This document shows positions 54,657 to 64,000 of a stretch of 64,000 bases of DNA, one piece after another; position 1 is the first letter of the stretch; each line of letters starts with the position of its first letter. The position numbers were made by a program, and so were the translations under genes. Source of the stretch: an uncultured Prevotella sp. (GTDB taxonomy: Bacteria; Bacteroidota; Bacteroidia; Bacteroidales; Bacteroidaceae); NCBI GenBank assembly GCA_900771975.1, contig CAAGPV010000024.1, positions 1-64,000 of the forward strand, given 5' to 3'. The notes below the pieces were generated by a model. That model was given only the letters and a program-made list of their open reading frames with translations, did no database searches and was not told the origin of the DNA.

Positions 54657-55270
54657 TACTTGTTAATTATTACGGTTGAACCATTGCATCCAGCAACACT
54701 ACCCTTCACGAGAAGCAAGTTGTGCTCTGGAATTACCTTTAATACTTGAAGGTTCTGAGTTGTCACTCTGTCACCTCCCATTTGGCCACCCATGCGCATT
54801 CCTTTGAAGACTTTTGCAGGGTAAGAACAAGCACCGATAGATCCCGGTTTGCGTGCTCGGTCATCCTGACCGTGGGTGCTCTGACCTACACCACCGAATC
54901 CATGACGCTTTACGACACCTTGGAATCCCTTACCTTTTGATGTACCAACAACATCAACGAAGCGAGCGTCGTTAAACAGTTCTACTGTAATAGTGTCACC
55001 GAGGTTGTATTCCTCGTCAAACTTGAACTCGGCCAAGTGCAGTTTTGGTGTTGTGCCGGCTTTCTTGAAGTGTCCCAACTGAGGCTTAGAGGTGTTTTTC
55101 TCTTTCGCTTCGCCGAAACCTAACTGAACAGCCTTGTAACCGTCTTTTTCTACAGTTTTAATCTGGGTTACAACACAAGGACCAGCTTCGATAACAGTGC
55201 ACGGTACATTTTTACCGTCGGCACTGAAAACGGATGTCATTCCGATTTTCTTTCCTAATAATCCTGGCAT
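54656..55270 (-). CDS. rplC: Ribosomal protein uL3
   Basis: This 204-residue protein starts [20 protein letters not shown] and has the long loop [20 protein letters not shown] that reaches the peptidyl transferase centre. It follows rpsJ by 57 bases. Confidence 0.97.
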   Translation of the reverse strand: MPGLLGKKIGMTSVFSADGKNVPCTVIEAGPCVVTQIKTVEKDGYKAVQLGFGEAKEKNTSKPQLGHFKKAGTTPKLHLAEFKFDEEYNLGDTITVELFNDARFVDVVGTSKGKGFQGVVKRHGFGGVGQSTHGQDDRARKPGSIGACSYPAKVFKGMRMGGQMGGDRVTTQNLQVLKVIPEHNLLLVKGSVAGCNGSTVIINK

Positions 55271-55327
55271 TTCAATTAATCTATTTAAAAATAAAAAATA
55301 TTCAAGAATTAAATTTGTAATGGACTA

Positions 55328-55633
55328 TCAAACCTTGATTTCTACCTCTACGCCTGAGGGCAATTCGAGTTTCATCAAAGCGTCTACAGTTTTTGCGGTA
55401 GAGCTATAGATGTCGATAAGACGCTTATAGTCTGACAACTGGAACTGTTCGCGCGCCTTCTTGTTGACGAAGGTTGAACGGTTAACGGTGTAGATGCGCT
55501 TGTGGGTTGGCAATGGAATAGGACCACTGACAATGGCACCTGTGGCTTTGACAGCCTTTACAATTTTCTCAGCTGACTTGTCTACTAACTTGTGGTCGTA
55601 GCTCTTCAGCTTAATTCTGATTTTCTGACTCAT
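55328..55633 (-). CDS. rpsJ: Ribosomal protein uS10
   Basis: This 101-residue protein ([20 protein letters not shown] ... [20 protein letters not shown]) is the first gene of the S10 segment. In E. coli it is also the transcription factor NusE. It is separated from fusA by 101 bases that contain a strong hairpin; tuf is not between them. Confidence 0.97.
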   Translation of the reverse strand: MSQKIRIKLKSYDHKLVDKSAEKIVKAVKATGAIVSGPIPLPTHKRIYTVNRSTFVNKKAREQFQLSDYKRLIDIYSSTAKTVDALMKLELPSGVEVEIKV

Positions 55634-55683
55634 TGTGTGATGTCTTTATTAAATTAATGATTTTATTTAGTTTGCAAGAGGTA

Positions 55684-55715
55684 CACTCCCATAAGAGTCA
55701 TTCGCTATGGGAGTG
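55684..55715 (-). promoter_or_regulatory. Hairpin between fusA and rpsJ
   Basis: CACTCCCATA and TATGGGAGTG form a perfect 10-bp stem with a 12-base loop. No T-run follows on the minus strand, so it is not a standard terminator. It may be an mRNA processing or regulatory element of the S10 segment. Confidence 0.6.
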
Positions 55716-55734
55716 CGATCTCGCAATTGTTTTT

Positions 55735-57852
55735 TTACTTCAACAGTTCGGAATGACCGTTTACCTCATCAAGCACTGCCTTAGCAATAGCTGTAGATAC
55801 AGGTGCGTGGTGGTCATATTCCATTGAAGAGGTTGCACGACCAGAAGTGATGGTACGGAGTGCGGTTACATAACCGAACATCTCTGCCAAAGGAACTTCA
55901 GCCTTAACGATGCGGGCACCGCTACGAGCTTCGTCCATACCTTGCACCATACCACGACGCTTATTCAAGTCACCGATAACGTCACCCATGTTCTCTTCAG
56001 GAGTAACAACTTCCACCTTCATGATAGGCTCCATCAAGACAGGGCCAGCCTTAGGACATAGAACCTTGAATGCCTGATGGGCAACAAGTTCGAATGACAA
56101 CTGGTCAGAGTCTACAGGGTGGAAACTACCATCGGTCAAAGTAACCTTCAGACCAGTCATTGGGAAGCCACCGAGAACACCGTTTGAAAGACAATCAGCA
56201 AATCCTTTCTGTACAGAAGGTATAAACTCTTTAGGAACGTTACCGCCCTTTACCTCGTTAATGAACTGCAAGTCACCTTCCTTATAGTCTTCATCTTTAG
56301 GAGCGATTGTAACATCGATACAAGCAAACTTACCGCGACCACCACTCTGCTTCTTGTAAGTCTCACGGCTCTGTGCAGAACGTGTGATAGCCTCTTTATA
56401 GTTAACCTGTGGTTTACCTTGGTTACATTCAACCTTGAATTCACGCTTCAGACGATCGATGATGATGTCGAGGTGAAGCTCACCCATACCTGAGATGATG
56501 GTCTGGCCACTTTGCTCGTCGGTACGAACGGTGAAGGTTGGGTCTTCCTCAGCCAACTTAGCAAGACCGTTGTCCAACTTAGCAACGTCTGCCTGACTCT
56601 TAGGTTCAACCGCAATAGAGATAACGGTATCGGGGAAGGTCATAGACTCGAGCACGATGGGGTGTGCCTCATCACAAAGAGTATCACCAGTGCGGATATC
56701 CTTGAAGCCTACACCTGCGCCGATATCACCAGCATCGATGCTCTCCATAGGAATTTCCTTGTTGGAGTTCATTTGGAAAAGACGGCTAATACGTTCTTTC
56801 TTACCGGAGCGTGGGTTGTAAACGTAAGAACCTGCTGCAACCTTACCAGAGTAAACACGGAAGAATACCAAACGGCCCATGAATGGATCGGTAGCAATCT
56901 TGAATGCAAGAGCTGCTGTCGGTTCGTCTTCGCTTGGTTTGCGATCTTCTTCTTCATCAGTATCAGGATTGGTACCAACGATATTTGGTGTATCCAAAGG
57001 AGAAGGCAGGAAAGCGCAAGTATAGTCGAGCAAAGGCTGTACACCCTTGTTCTTATAAGAAGAGCCAAGGAGCATAGGAGTAAGTTCCATAGCAATTGTA
57101 CCCTTACGAATGGCAGCAATGAGCTGCTCTTCAGGTATTTCCTTACCCTCAAGATATTTCTCCATCAAATCGTCATCGAAGTTGGCAGCATTTTCTACCA
57201 TCTTCTCATGCCATTCAGCTGCTTCGTCAGCAAGCTCAGCAGGTATTTCATCTACCTCATATTCAGCACCCATGGTCTCATCATGCCACAGGATAGCTTT
57301 CATCTTGATAAGGTCTACAACGCCTTTGAAGTTTTCTTCAGCACCAATAGGGATTTGTATAGGACATGGGTTAGCGCCCAAGATATCCTTCATCTGCTGA
57401 ACAGTTTCAAAGAAGTCTGCACCAGAACGGTCCATTTTGTTGACATAACCGATACGTGGTACATTGTATTTGTCTGCCTGACGCCATACGGTTTCTGACT
57501 GTGGCTGCACACCGTCAGCAGCGCTGTAGGTTGCAATAGCACCATCGAGCACACGAAGTGAACGCTCTACCTCTGCAGTAAAGTCAACGTGTCCCGGGGT
57601 ATCAATCAAGTTAATCTTGAAAGACTTGCCGTTCCAAGTCCAGTTACAGGTTGTAGCGGCAGAAGTGATGGTGATACCACGCTCTTGCTCTTGTGCCATC
57701 CAGTCCATGGTGGCAGCTCCGTCGTGCACCTCACCAATCTTGTGAGTCTTACCTGTGTAGAACAAGATACGTTCGGATGTGGTAGTCTTACCGGCATCGA
57801 TGTGGGCCATGATACCGATGTTACGAGTCAAATGTAAATCGCGATTTGCCAT
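55735..57852 (-). CDS. fusA: Elongation factor G
   Basis: This 705-residue GTPase drives translocation. The G domain has [20 protein letters not shown], the switch [20 protein letters not shown] and [10 protein letters not shown]. Domains II-V follow, with [24 protein letters not shown] domain IV and [20 protein letters not shown] at the end. An acidic insert ([16 protein letters not shown]) is near residue 297. It lies between rpsG and rpsJ. Confidence 0.98.
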   Translation of the reverse strand: MANRDLHLTRNIGIMAHIDAGKTTTSERILFYTGKTHKIGEVHDGAATMDWMAQEQERGITITSAATTCNWTWNGKSFKINLIDTPGHVDFTAEVERSLRVLDGAIATYSAADGVQPQSETVWRQADKYNVPRIGYVNKMDRSGADFFETVQQMKDILGANPCPIQIPIGAEENFKGVVDLIKMKAILWHDETMGAEYEVDEIPAELADEAAEWHEKMVENAANFDDDLMEKYLEGKEIPEEQLIAAIRKGTIAMELTPMLLGSSYKNKGVQPLLDYTCAFLPSPLDTPNIVGTNPDTDEEEDRKPSEDEPTAALAFKIATDPFMGRLVFFRVYSGKVAAGSYVYNPRSGKKERISRLFQMNSNKEIPMESIDAGDIGAGVGFKDIRTGDTLCDEAHPIVLESMTFPDTVISIAVEPKSQADVAKLDNGLAKLAEEDPTFTVRTDEQSGQTIISGMGELHLDIIIDRLKREFKVECNQGKPQVNYKEAITRSAQSRETYKKQSGGRGKFACIDVTIAPKDEDYKEGDLQFINEVKGGNVPKEFIPSVQKGFADCLSNGVLGGFPMTGLKVTLTDGSFHPVDSDQLSFELVAHQAFKVLCPKAGPVLMEPIMKVEVVTPEENMGDVIGDLNKRRGMVQGMDEARSGARIVKAEVPLAEMFGYVTALRTITSGRATSSMEYDHHAPVSTAIAKAVLDEVNGHSELLK

Positions 57853-57880
57853 TTTCTTTTTACCTTTATAATGTATCTAA

Positions 57881-58357
57881 TTAGAATCTAAAGTGTGCAA
57901 AAGCGCGGTTTGCCTCAGCCATACGGTGCATATCCTCCTTACGCTTGAAGGCACCACCCTGATTGTTGTAGGCGTCCTGGATCTCAGCTGCGAGCTTGTC
58001 GGCCATGCTCTTACCTCCACGCTTGCGTGCGAAGTTAATCATATTCTTCATGGAAACGCTCACCTTACGGTCGGGACGTATTTCGGTAGGAACCTGGAAA
58101 GTAGCACCACCGATACGGCGGCTCTTTACCTCTACCTGAGGAGTAATATTGTCGAGGGCTTGCTTCCAAATTTCGAGAGGAGACTTCTCCTCGTCTTTCA
58201 TTTTGGCAGCTACGATGTCTAAAGCAGCATAGAAGATTTCGTAGGATGTATTCTTCTTACCGTCATACATCAAATGGTTTACAAACTTTGAGACCTTTTG
58301 GTCGTTGAACTTGGGATCTGGAAGGATCACACGCTTCTTTGGTTTTGCTTTTCTCAT
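57881..58357 (-). CDS. rpsG: Ribosomal protein uS7
   Basis: This 158-residue primary 16S head-binding protein has [40 protein letters not shown] and [13 protein letters not shown] at the end. In E. coli uS7 regulates the str operon by binding the rpsL-rpsG spacer; the spacer here is long. Confidence 0.97.
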   Translation of the reverse strand: MRKAKPKKRVILPDPKFNDQKVSKFVNHLMYDGKKNTSYEIFYAALDIVAAKMKDEEKSPLEIWKQALDNITPQVEVKSRRIGGATFQVPTEIRPDRKVSVSMKNMINFARKRGGKSMADKLAAEIQDAYNNQGGAFKRKEDMHRMAEANRAFAHFRF

Positions 58358-58542
58358 TTTTTCTTTAATAAACTTGATTTGCGGAGGCTGTCGTCGTTTC
58401 GTCCTTCAACGTTCACACCTGAACATTTACTCAACCTTGATGTCAATACTCCAGCAAAACGGTTATAATGTTTTTCTTTTTTCAGTAAAACCTTGAGCCG
58501 CCAACCTTCTCCGGTTGTCGACCCTCGGTTTTGGGGTAAAGC
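58358..58542 (-). other. 185-base rpsL-rpsG spacer
   Basis: The spacer is far longer than others in the operon and contains several short inverted segments (for example CGACAACCGG and GGAGAAGG around 58500-58525). It is a natural place for a uS7 feedback site, by analogy with E. coli. No structure is proven here. Confidence 0.4.
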
Positions 58543-58923
58543 TTACTTCTTACCCTTTGGGCGTTTAGCTCCATACTTGGAACGGCGCTGGGTGCGGTTG
58601 GCAACACCGGCGGTATCAAGTGTACCGCGAACGATGTGATAACGTACACCAGGGAGGTCTTTAACACGTCCTCCACGAACCAACACGATAGAGTGTTCCT
58701 GCAAGTTGTGACCCTCTCCGGGGATGTAGGAGTTTACTTCCTTTTGGTTGGTCAAACGCACACGGGCAACCTTACGCATTGCCGAATTAGGCTTCTTAGG
58801 GGTCGTTGTGTAGACACGCACACAAACACCACGACGCTGAGGACAGTTGTCCAAAGCGGGGCTCTTGCTCTTATCTACGAGCGCCTTTCTGCCTTTTCTT
58901 ACTAACTGTGAAATAGTAGGCAT
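58543..58923 (-). CDS. rpsL: Ribosomal protein uS12
   Basis: This 126-residue decoding-centre protein starts [20 protein letters not shown] and has the loop [20 protein letters not shown]. The lysine of PKKPNS that is changed in streptomycin-resistant mutants is wild type, as is [12 protein letters not shown]. It is the first gene of the superoperon. Confidence 0.98.
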   Translation of the reverse strand: MPTISQLVRKGRKALVDKSKSPALDNCPQRRGVCVRVYTTTPKKPNSAMRKVARVRLTNQKEVNSYIPGEGHNLQEHSIVLVRGGRVKDLPGVRYHIVRGTLDTAGVANRTQRRSKYGAKRPKGKK

Positions 58924-58990
58924 AATTTTAACTTTTAATTTATATATTATTTTTGTTTATATTCGGTCTTAAGAAGCCCATACCGTCCCT

Positions 58991-59007
58991 TCCTATTACA
59001 AATAGGA
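58991..59007 (-). promoter_or_regulatory. Small hairpin in the rpsL leader
   Basis: TCCTATT and AATAGGA form a 7-bp stem with a 3-base loop in the roughly 100-base leader. Its role is not known. Confidence 0.4.
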
Positions 59008-59029
59008 TACAATAAGGCTTTTCGGGCTG

Positions 59030-59037
59030 CAAAGGTA
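59030..59037 (-). promoter_or_regulatory. Promoter -7 element of the ribosomal superoperon
   Basis: CAAAGGTA (TACCTTTG on the minus strand), leaving about 100 bases of leader before rpsL. Confidence 0.65.
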
Positions 59038-59077
59038 CAAACATTTCCCGAAACCACCTAATAACAATAAAACCAAA

Positions 59078-59116
59078 AAGACTACACCTTGCAAATATTT
59101 GCAAGATATAGTCTTT
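59078..59116 (-). terminator. Terminator of the DUF3467 gene
   Basis: AAGACTACACCTTGCAAA pairs with TTTGCAAGATATAGTCTT (outer 6 bp and inner 8 bp, with mismatches between), followed on the minus strand by TTTTTGG. Confidence 0.7.
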
Positions 59117-59143
59117 ATTAACTTCTTTTAAGATTGCAATTAC

Positions 59144-59461
59144 TTACGCATCACCCTTTGGAGTACCAAAAGGAGCGATGGTGCGACCTGCCTGTTCGGG
59201 CATTTCTATTTTTCCGAACTCACTTTCGTAGCGAAGCAGGTTTTCCTGCAATGCTGCCATCAACCGGCGTGCGTGTTCGGGTGCCAGTATGATACGGCTG
59301 GTGACTTGTGCCTTTGGCATACCTGGGAGCATGGTGGCGAAGTCTACAACAAACTCGGAGTGGGAATGACTGATGATAGCAAAGTTGCTATAGATGCCTT
59401 TTGCCACTTCCGGTGACAAGTCGATCTGCAACTGTTGACCTTGTTGATTGTTTTTGTCCAT
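59144..59461 (-). CDS. DUF3467 protein
   Basis: This 105-residue protein of the DUF3467 family has IDLSPEVAKGIYSNFAIISH, SEFVVDFATMLPGMPKAQVT and RIILAPEHARRLMAALQENL. Family members are common beside rpoC and ribosomal genes in Bacteroidetes, as here (rpoC at 63411, rpsL at 58923), but their function is unknown. It has its own promoter and terminator. Confidence 0.88.
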   Translation of the reverse strand: MDKNNQQGQQLQIDLSPEVAKGIYSNFAIISHSHSEFVVDFATMLPGMPKAQVTSRIILAPEHARRLMAALQENLLRYESEFGKIEMPEQAGRTIAPFGTPKGDA

Positions 59462-59499
59462 AACGGTTGTTTTTATTAGATTTTCAATGCTTGTTTATG

Positions 59500-59507
59500 C
59501 AAAGGTA
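59500..59507 (-). promoter_or_regulatory. Promoter -7 element of the DUF3467 gene
   Basis: CAAAGGTA (TACCTTTG on the minus strand), 38 bases before the start codon. Confidence 0.6.
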
Positions 59508-59594
59508 ACCATTTTTGGGGGGATATGCAACAGATTTCTGTAGGAAAAACCAATTGCCTCATTTTCAGAAAGTTATCATATTACTTATAAAACA

Positions 59595-59662
59595 GGCTCT
59601 TTCGGGTTGTAAAACACGGCATATCAGGAGATAAAAGAGCCGGTTTTAGAGGTTAAAACAGA
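59595..59662. repeat. Imperfect tandem intergenic repeat, copy B
   Basis: Three degenerate units (GGCTCTTTCGGGTTGTAAAA, then CACGGCATATCAGGAGATAAAA and CCGGTTTTAGAGGTTAAAA) match the unit at 17659-17740. GGCTCTTT at the start and AAAGAGCC at 59635 can pair. Confidence 0.65.
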
Positions 59663-59697
59663 TGGTATGAAAAAGCAGGGAAGAAGGGACAAAAAAA

Positions 59698-59719
59698 GAG
59701 CTGCAATTGCTTGCAGCTC
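59698..59719 (-). terminator. Terminator of the BspA-like/small protein operon
   Basis: GAGCTGCAA and TTGCAGCTC form a perfect 9-bp stem with a 4-base loop, followed on the minus strand by seven T residues. Confidence 0.9.
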
Positions 59720-59746
59720 CATATACATAAAATTTTCTCGCGATTA

Positions 59747-59971
59747 TTATTCCCATGAAGACCAAGGATTGCGCTTGCTACCCATGTCAAGTTCACTGTC
59801 GGTCCAAGTTAAAGATCCATTTGTTACTTTGTCTGTTTTATCTCCACTTATGGTTTCATTTTTCTCGCCATAATTCTGGAAGTTCTTTTTTTCTATGGTA
59901 GCTTCCAACAGATGGGAGGTCATCATTCCTTGATGCAACTCAGTTACGGGGGTGATATATTGTTTTTTCAT
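59747..59971 (-). CDS. Small protein downstream of the surface protein gene
   Basis: The 74-residue product reads MKKQYITPVTELHQGMMTSH, then a charged, Lys/Glu/Asn/Thr-rich stretch and the C-terminus MGSKRNPWSSWE. It has no signal peptide or recognised domain. Its start is 10 bases after the stop of the 1027-residue surface protein, so it is the second gene of that transcript. The N-terminal pattern MKKxYxxP followed by LL is, from memory, common among short Prevotella and Bacteroides proteins of unknown role. Confidence 0.75.
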   Translation of the reverse strand: MKKQYITPVTELHQGMMTSHLLEATIEKKNFQNYGEKNETISGDKTDKVTNGSLTWTDSELDMGSKRNPWSSWE

Positions 59972-59981
59972 AAAACTCAGG

Positions 59982-62900
59982 TTATTTTACAATGAATTTT
60001 TTACCATTTTGTATGTACACGCCTTTGGCCAACTGAGAGCTATCACCATTACGGCTCACCATGACGCCATTGAGTGTATAGATAGGGGCGTCAACGTGGG
60101 TGCCAGCAACGATGGAGATGTGCTCCACAGCATCAACCTCTGGGTCGGTACCGAAGAAAGAGTTCTGCTGCGCACCATTGGTTTGTGTGTTGAAAAAGTT
60201 ATGCCAATCTTCCACGCCACCTTCGTGCTTTGCCACCTGAACAAGGCTCTTGTTAGGTTTCCAAAGGCTGGTGGTGCCGGTATAGAACCAGAACTTATAG
60301 TCTTCATCTTGATTTTTGCGTTTTGCAAAAACATAGCTATATTGGGGAATAAGAATGTCTTGGGCATCACTACCGCCTATATAGTTACCAACAAAGCGAT
60401 ACTCATTTCCTTCTACATCTGACGTTTGAATGTCTCCATTGGTTTCGGAAGAGGCTATAATGGTTGGTGATGGGTTACCAACAATGGGCGAATAGTCTTT
60501 CACCACAAAAACTGCATCTTCTGGGGTCTTAGAGGGATGAATCATATAAGACTCGTGGGCATAGATGACAATGTCGTCATCGGCAGGAGCTGGATTGTTT
60601 GCAATAGTTTCGTAATCCCAGTAACCAGTTTCACTCTTTTTGGTTGACTTGTGATGACACACGTCGAGGGTGAAGAAGAGCGTGATGGAGTTTATATTGG
60701 TCGTGGTGTTACGATCGCGGCGCACCTTATTAAATAGACACACTTGCGTTTCGTCGCCGAAGACTTCGTCTACCTGCTTTTTGGTCATATTGAAAGGAAC
60801 ACACAACGTCCACCACTTTCCGCCTTCCATCTTAATGTCATAGTCTTTATGGGGCTGGGTATCTGGGTTACTGAACACAAACATACGTGTGCCCTTGTGT
60901 GCGATTTCCTGTAAAGAATCGAGGGAATATTGACCATCACCTGTACCAACAACATAACCGGCCTCTGCCAATATTTGAAGTTCTTCGTCGGTGAGCTTGG
61001 TGCGATAAGGTGTGACGCCGTCATAGCCCACACCGTTGAGAGCTGTTCCATAAGCACGGTTCCATTGGGCTTGTGAAGGCCAAACATACCGGTCACCTAC
61101 ATAAGTATCGTGAAAGCCATAATCAACATCCGGATATATTTCAGTAATGCCATTCCATCCATACAATTGCTTCGTTTCCTTTCCCACTGTTAATTTACCA
61201 TTGGGATTGTCATATCCGTACCATTGGTCTATGGCTTGACCAGGGCCCCATGTGTGATAGACACGGAGGGTGTCTGTATAGGTAGACAATTTCTCCTTGT
61301 CGGTAATATTGTTAGGATAGTGAAGCATTGTGAAATAAACGCCATTAGATTTGTAGTTCTCACGATTGGCATAACCTGTGCCCTTTACATCATCACTGGT
61401 ATTGCCTTCTTGCTTATTACCGTTGAAGCCGTTGTTTCCTTGCAAACATTCGGGAGGAAAAGCGGTTAACTCCATTGCTCTTCCACCGTTAATTTCACGT
61501 ACGCTTGCGCCAGTTGGCATTAACGGTGCAACTTCTGATTCGAAATAGACATCTTGATATTGACGACGGAAAAAAGCACCAGAACCAATAAACCTGACAG
61601 AAGACGGAATAGTAAGTGTAGTTAGGCCTTTAAGATTATCATTATTTAGACCTCCAAATGCTGAATTTCCAATATAACGGAGTCCTTCGTTGAAAGTGAT
61701 ATCACGCAATCCATTTGCTTCGAGAAATGCAGCATCGTCTATCTTGTCCAAAGTGGAAGGGAACAAAACACTCACCAGAGCTATTGAATTAGTATAAAAG
61801 GCGTACTTCCCAATATAGGTAAGGCCTTCGTTTAACTTGAGAGTGTCAATGGAATCACAATTATTAAAAGCATAATTTCCAATACTGTCCAAAGTAGAAG
61901 GGAAAACCACATCCTTTATTCTCATGTTTACAAAGGCTGAATCGCCGATAGCCGTATAACCTTCGGGAATAACAATTTTAGAGAGGGCTTTATTGTTAAC
62001 ATAATTAGGCGAAAACAAACGAGCAGGCACCTTTTTGCTTTCCGACAAAGGAAGGGTGAGTGAAGTAAGAGAAAGATTTTGTTTTCCTGGTAAATCCTGG
62101 AAAGTTTTCGAAGACAAATTCTTGCATGTTGTCTGACCAAGGTCAAGTTCTTTTAGCACCTGGTTTTCCCCCGATTGTTGATTATCCTTCTTATAATAGA
62201 ATAGAGCATCGATGATATCTTGGTTAATATACAACGGAGTGGAAGGGGTGTCATTGACAAAAACGATATTCTCGGCCTCACAGTGTTCAACCAAGGCATC
62301 AATAAACTTCGACTTGGAATAGAGGTAACCTAAGTCCCACAAATCATCGAAAGACGCTGGTTGGTAGTCGAAAGAGCGGGTGAAATAGTCACGACCTTCT
62401 TCAACACGTCCACCGTTATAGACTTGTGAATATGTATTTCCATTCTTATAGAAAACATTAGAGCAATTGGAATAAACAGAATAGGTTTCACTTTTCTCAG
62501 TTGTGTAGGTATCACTGTTGATTTCGTCAGCGCTGATGACGGTGTAGGTACCGTCCTCACCTTTCTTATAATAGGGGTCTACGTTATTTCCGCCAATCCA
62601 TATTTGCGTGGTGTTAACTTTATCACCTTCTTTCACCAAAGTATAAGTAGGCTTATTATTACTCCAGTCATATCCGATTTTATAGACTTCATTAGCAGCA
62701 GTGGCATTGAATTCACGCCAAGTATCGGTTTTGGAAGTGGTATGGGTTTCTGTAAAGTTTTCGGTGATGGGAGTATAGACATCACTGCGTGTGTAATAGG
62801 TAGAAGCATCACTAAAGACTGTGCCGTCTGCAACCTGCGTCCCATTCTCGTCTGCAAAGACCTTATTGTAGGTGTTGGTAAACAAGAAGGAGGCATCCAT

Positions 62901-63065
62901 CTTGGTCAAGTCTCCATGGCCATTAATGGTTAAGGTGGTCCCTTCCAGCGAGACAGTTGCACCATCCTGATCATTACCAAATGATGCAGGCAAGGTAGTT
63001 TGTGCCTGTATACCTATACAGCACAAGAGCGCGAAATTCGCACACAGTAATACTCTTTTCATCAT
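59982..63065 (-). CDS. BspA-like leucine-rich-repeat surface protein, probable T9SS cargo
   Basis: This 1027-residue exported protein has a signal peptide (to about residue 21, IQAQ). Residues 22-300 are Thr/Tyr/Asp-rich without recognised domains. From about 305 to 530 there are LRR_5 (BspA-type) repeats, such as AIGDSAFVNMRIKDVVFPST, YIGKYAFYTNSIALVSVLFP and FIGSGAFFRRQYQDVYF. A long region follows, and the last 40 residues (PIYTLNGVMVSRNG ... KGVYIQNGKKFIVK) resemble type IX secretion C-terminal domains. Export through the PorT-containing machinery and attachment to the surface are likely. BspA relatives bind host or bacterial proteins. The small gene follows in the same operon. Confidence 0.88.
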   Translation of the reverse strand: MMKRVLLCANFALLCCIGIQAQTTLPASFGNDQDGATVSLEGTTLTINGHGDLTKMDASFLFTNTYNKVFADENGTQVADGTVFSDASTYYTRSDVYTPITENFTETHTTSKTDTWREFNATAANEVYKIGYDWSNNKPTYTLVKEGDKVNTTQIWIGGNNVDPYYKKGEDGTYTVISADEINSDTYTTEKSETYSVYSNCSNVFYKNGNTYSQVYNGGRVEEGRDYFTRSFDYQPASFDDLWDLGYLYSKSKFIDALVEHCEAENIVFVNDTPSTPLYINQDIIDALFYYKKDNQQSGENQVLKELDLGQTTCKNLSSKTFQDLPGKQNLSLTSLTLPLSESKKVPARLFSPNYVNNKALSKIVIPEGYTAIGDSAFVNMRIKDVVFPSTLDSIGNYAFNNCDSIDTLKLNEGLTYIGKYAFYTNSIALVSVLFPSTLDKIDDAAFLEANGLRDITFNEGLRYIGNSAFGGLNNDNLKGLTTLTIPSSVRFIGSGAFFRRQYQDVYFESEVAPLMPTGASVREINGGRAMELTAFPPECLQGNNGFNGNKQEGNTSDDVKGTGYANRENYKSNGVYFTMLHYPNNITDKEKLSTYTDTLRVYHTWGPGQAIDQWYGYDNPNGKLTVGKETKQLYGWNGITEIYPDVDYGFHDTYVGDRYVWPSQAQWNRAYGTALNGVGYDGVTPYRTKLTDEELQILAEAGYVVGTGDGQYSLDSLQEIAHKGTRMFVFSNPDTQPHKDYDIKMEGGKWWTLCVPFNMTKKQVDEVFGDETQVCLFNKVRRDRNTTTNINSITLFFTLDVCHHKSTKKSETGYWDYETIANNPAPADDDIVIYAHESYMIHPSKTPEDAVFVVKDYSPIVGNPSPTIIASSETNGDIQTSDVEGNEYRFVGNYIGGSDAQDILIPQYSYVFAKRKNQDEDYKFWFYTGTTSLWKPNKSLVQVAKHEGGVEDWHNFFNTQTNGAQQNSFFGTDPEVDAVEHISIVAGTHVDAPIYTLNGVMVSRNGDSSQLAKGVYIQNGKKFIVK

Positions 63066-63238
63066 TTTACGAGTTAAAAAATTTTATGTATTTATGGTTT
63101 CAATAGTGGTTATGATGTGGAAACCTGTGACACGCGAGCCTTACGAGATTAAACCAGCATCTTTCTCGGAGGTCAATTTCTCCGTAACCCTCCCGGTTTG
63201 TAGGGGGGGGTAATACCCACCTTGAGTTAATTTGTTGG
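63066..63238 (-). promoter_or_regulatory. Long structured leader of the surface protein gene with a G8/C8 tract
   Basis: The leader is about 165 bases. A run of eight G (plus strand, 63203-63210; C8 in the mRNA) lies 20-odd bases after the expected transcript start. In the RNA the C8 run can pair either with upstream GGTGGG or downstream GGGAGGG. Further stems CGGAG/CTCCG and CGAGA/TCTCG follow. No known riboswitch class was recognised. Confidence 0.5.
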
Positions 63239-63246
63239 CAAATTTA
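63239..63246 (-). promoter_or_regulatory. Promoter -7 element of the surface protein gene
   Basis: CAAATTTA (TAAATTTG on the minus strand), about 175 bases before the start codon. Confidence 0.55.
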
Positions 63247-63358
63247 CACCATTATTTCTAACCCTGCAAATAAATAGCCGCTTTTTTTCAAAACAAACGA
63301 AGAATTTTCACAAAACGCAGGTTTTGAAAAGAGGAAAAGCAGGAGCACCAAACAAAAA

Positions 63359-63382
63359 GGGGTAGAGCCTCTGCCCTACCCC
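63359..63382 (-). terminator. Terminator of rpoC
   Basis: GGGGTAG and CTACCCC form a perfect 7-bp stem with a 10-base loop, followed on the minus strand by TTTTTG. It lies 29 bases after the rpoC stop. Confidence 0.85.
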
Positions 63383-63410
63383 AATATCTTAGAGAGATAA
63401 TATCAACAAG

Positions 63411-64000
<590 letters not shown>

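Noticed and set aside
56512..57498. A 328-codon open frame on the plus strand
   Set aside because: It is exactly antisense to fusA, its composition (Cys/His/Phe/Leu-rich) is what a shadow of that gene gives, and no promoter or terminator fits.
41302..59037. Missing tuf as a sign of damage to the str operon
   Set aside because: tuf is commonly located elsewhere in Bacteroidetes, so its absence between fusA and rpsJ is expected.
63066..63238. A known riboswitch in the surface protein leader
   Set aside because: Stems are present but no conserved core of cobalamin, TPP, FMN, SAM or c-di-GMP riboswitches could be recognised.

Overview
The window looks like the chromosome of a Bacteroidales bacterium, most likely Prevotella or a close relative. 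Four things point there: about twenty sites matching the Bacteroidetes sigma -7 element TAnnTTTG upstream of genes; a PorT homologue and a large surface protein with a type IX secretion-like C-terminus; the order exbB-exbD-exbD-tonB-pstS-like-TPR; and fused str, S10, spc and alpha ribosomal clusters without tuf. No CRISPR array, insertion sequence, prophage or integrase was seen. Assignments rest on reading the sequence alone; no database was searched.

Layout. 1-4762: a tRNA-Met, an LptF/G-type LPS export permease, ribBA and an aspartate-type aminotransferase. 4807-10567: a TonB energy-transduction operon (ExbB, two ExbD, TonB, a PstS-like lipoprotein, a TPR protein). 11208-14338: a MetE-like methyltransferase divergent from an Lrp/AsnC regulator, a stretch of decayed secreted-protein genes, and a 2[4Fe-4S] ferredoxin. 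14527-16957: porT and a periplasmic 5'-nucleotidase split into two genes. 17054-25006: rplS, an intergenic repeat cluster, a stand-alone AICAR transformylase, the hpt-adk-obg-pgeF operon and the NAD(P)HX repair enzyme. 25031-35373: aldolase, aquaporin, a GH43 glycosidase, a membrane-anchored MutS-like ATPase, a CE2-type esterase and a receiver/PPDK-N fusion protein. 35551-40657: gdhA-rlpA, two envelope proteins and a membrane-bound AraC regulator.

41241-59037 is a minus-strand ribosomal superoperon transcribed from rpsL towards rplQ: rpsL, rpsG, fusA, rpsJ, rplC, rplD, rplW, rplB, rpsS, rplV, rpsC, rplP, rpmC, rpsQ, rplN, rplX, rplE, rpsN, rpsH, rplF, rplR, rpsE, rpmD, rplO, secY, infA, rpmJ, rpsM, rpsK, rpsD, rpoA, rplQ. 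The map gene often found between secY and infA is absent. 59078-64000: a DUF3467 protein, a second copy of the intergenic repeat, a small protein of unknown function behind a BspA-like leucine-rich-repeat surface protein with a G8 tract in its leader, and the 3' end of rpoC.

The most interesting leads are the receiver-receiver-PPDK_N fusion, the membrane MutS homologue, the surface protein/small protein pair with a possibly slippery leader, the PstS-like protein tied to the TonB motor, the lost map gene with a hairpin in its place, and strong Shine-Dalgarno-like sites limited to six ribosomal protein genes.
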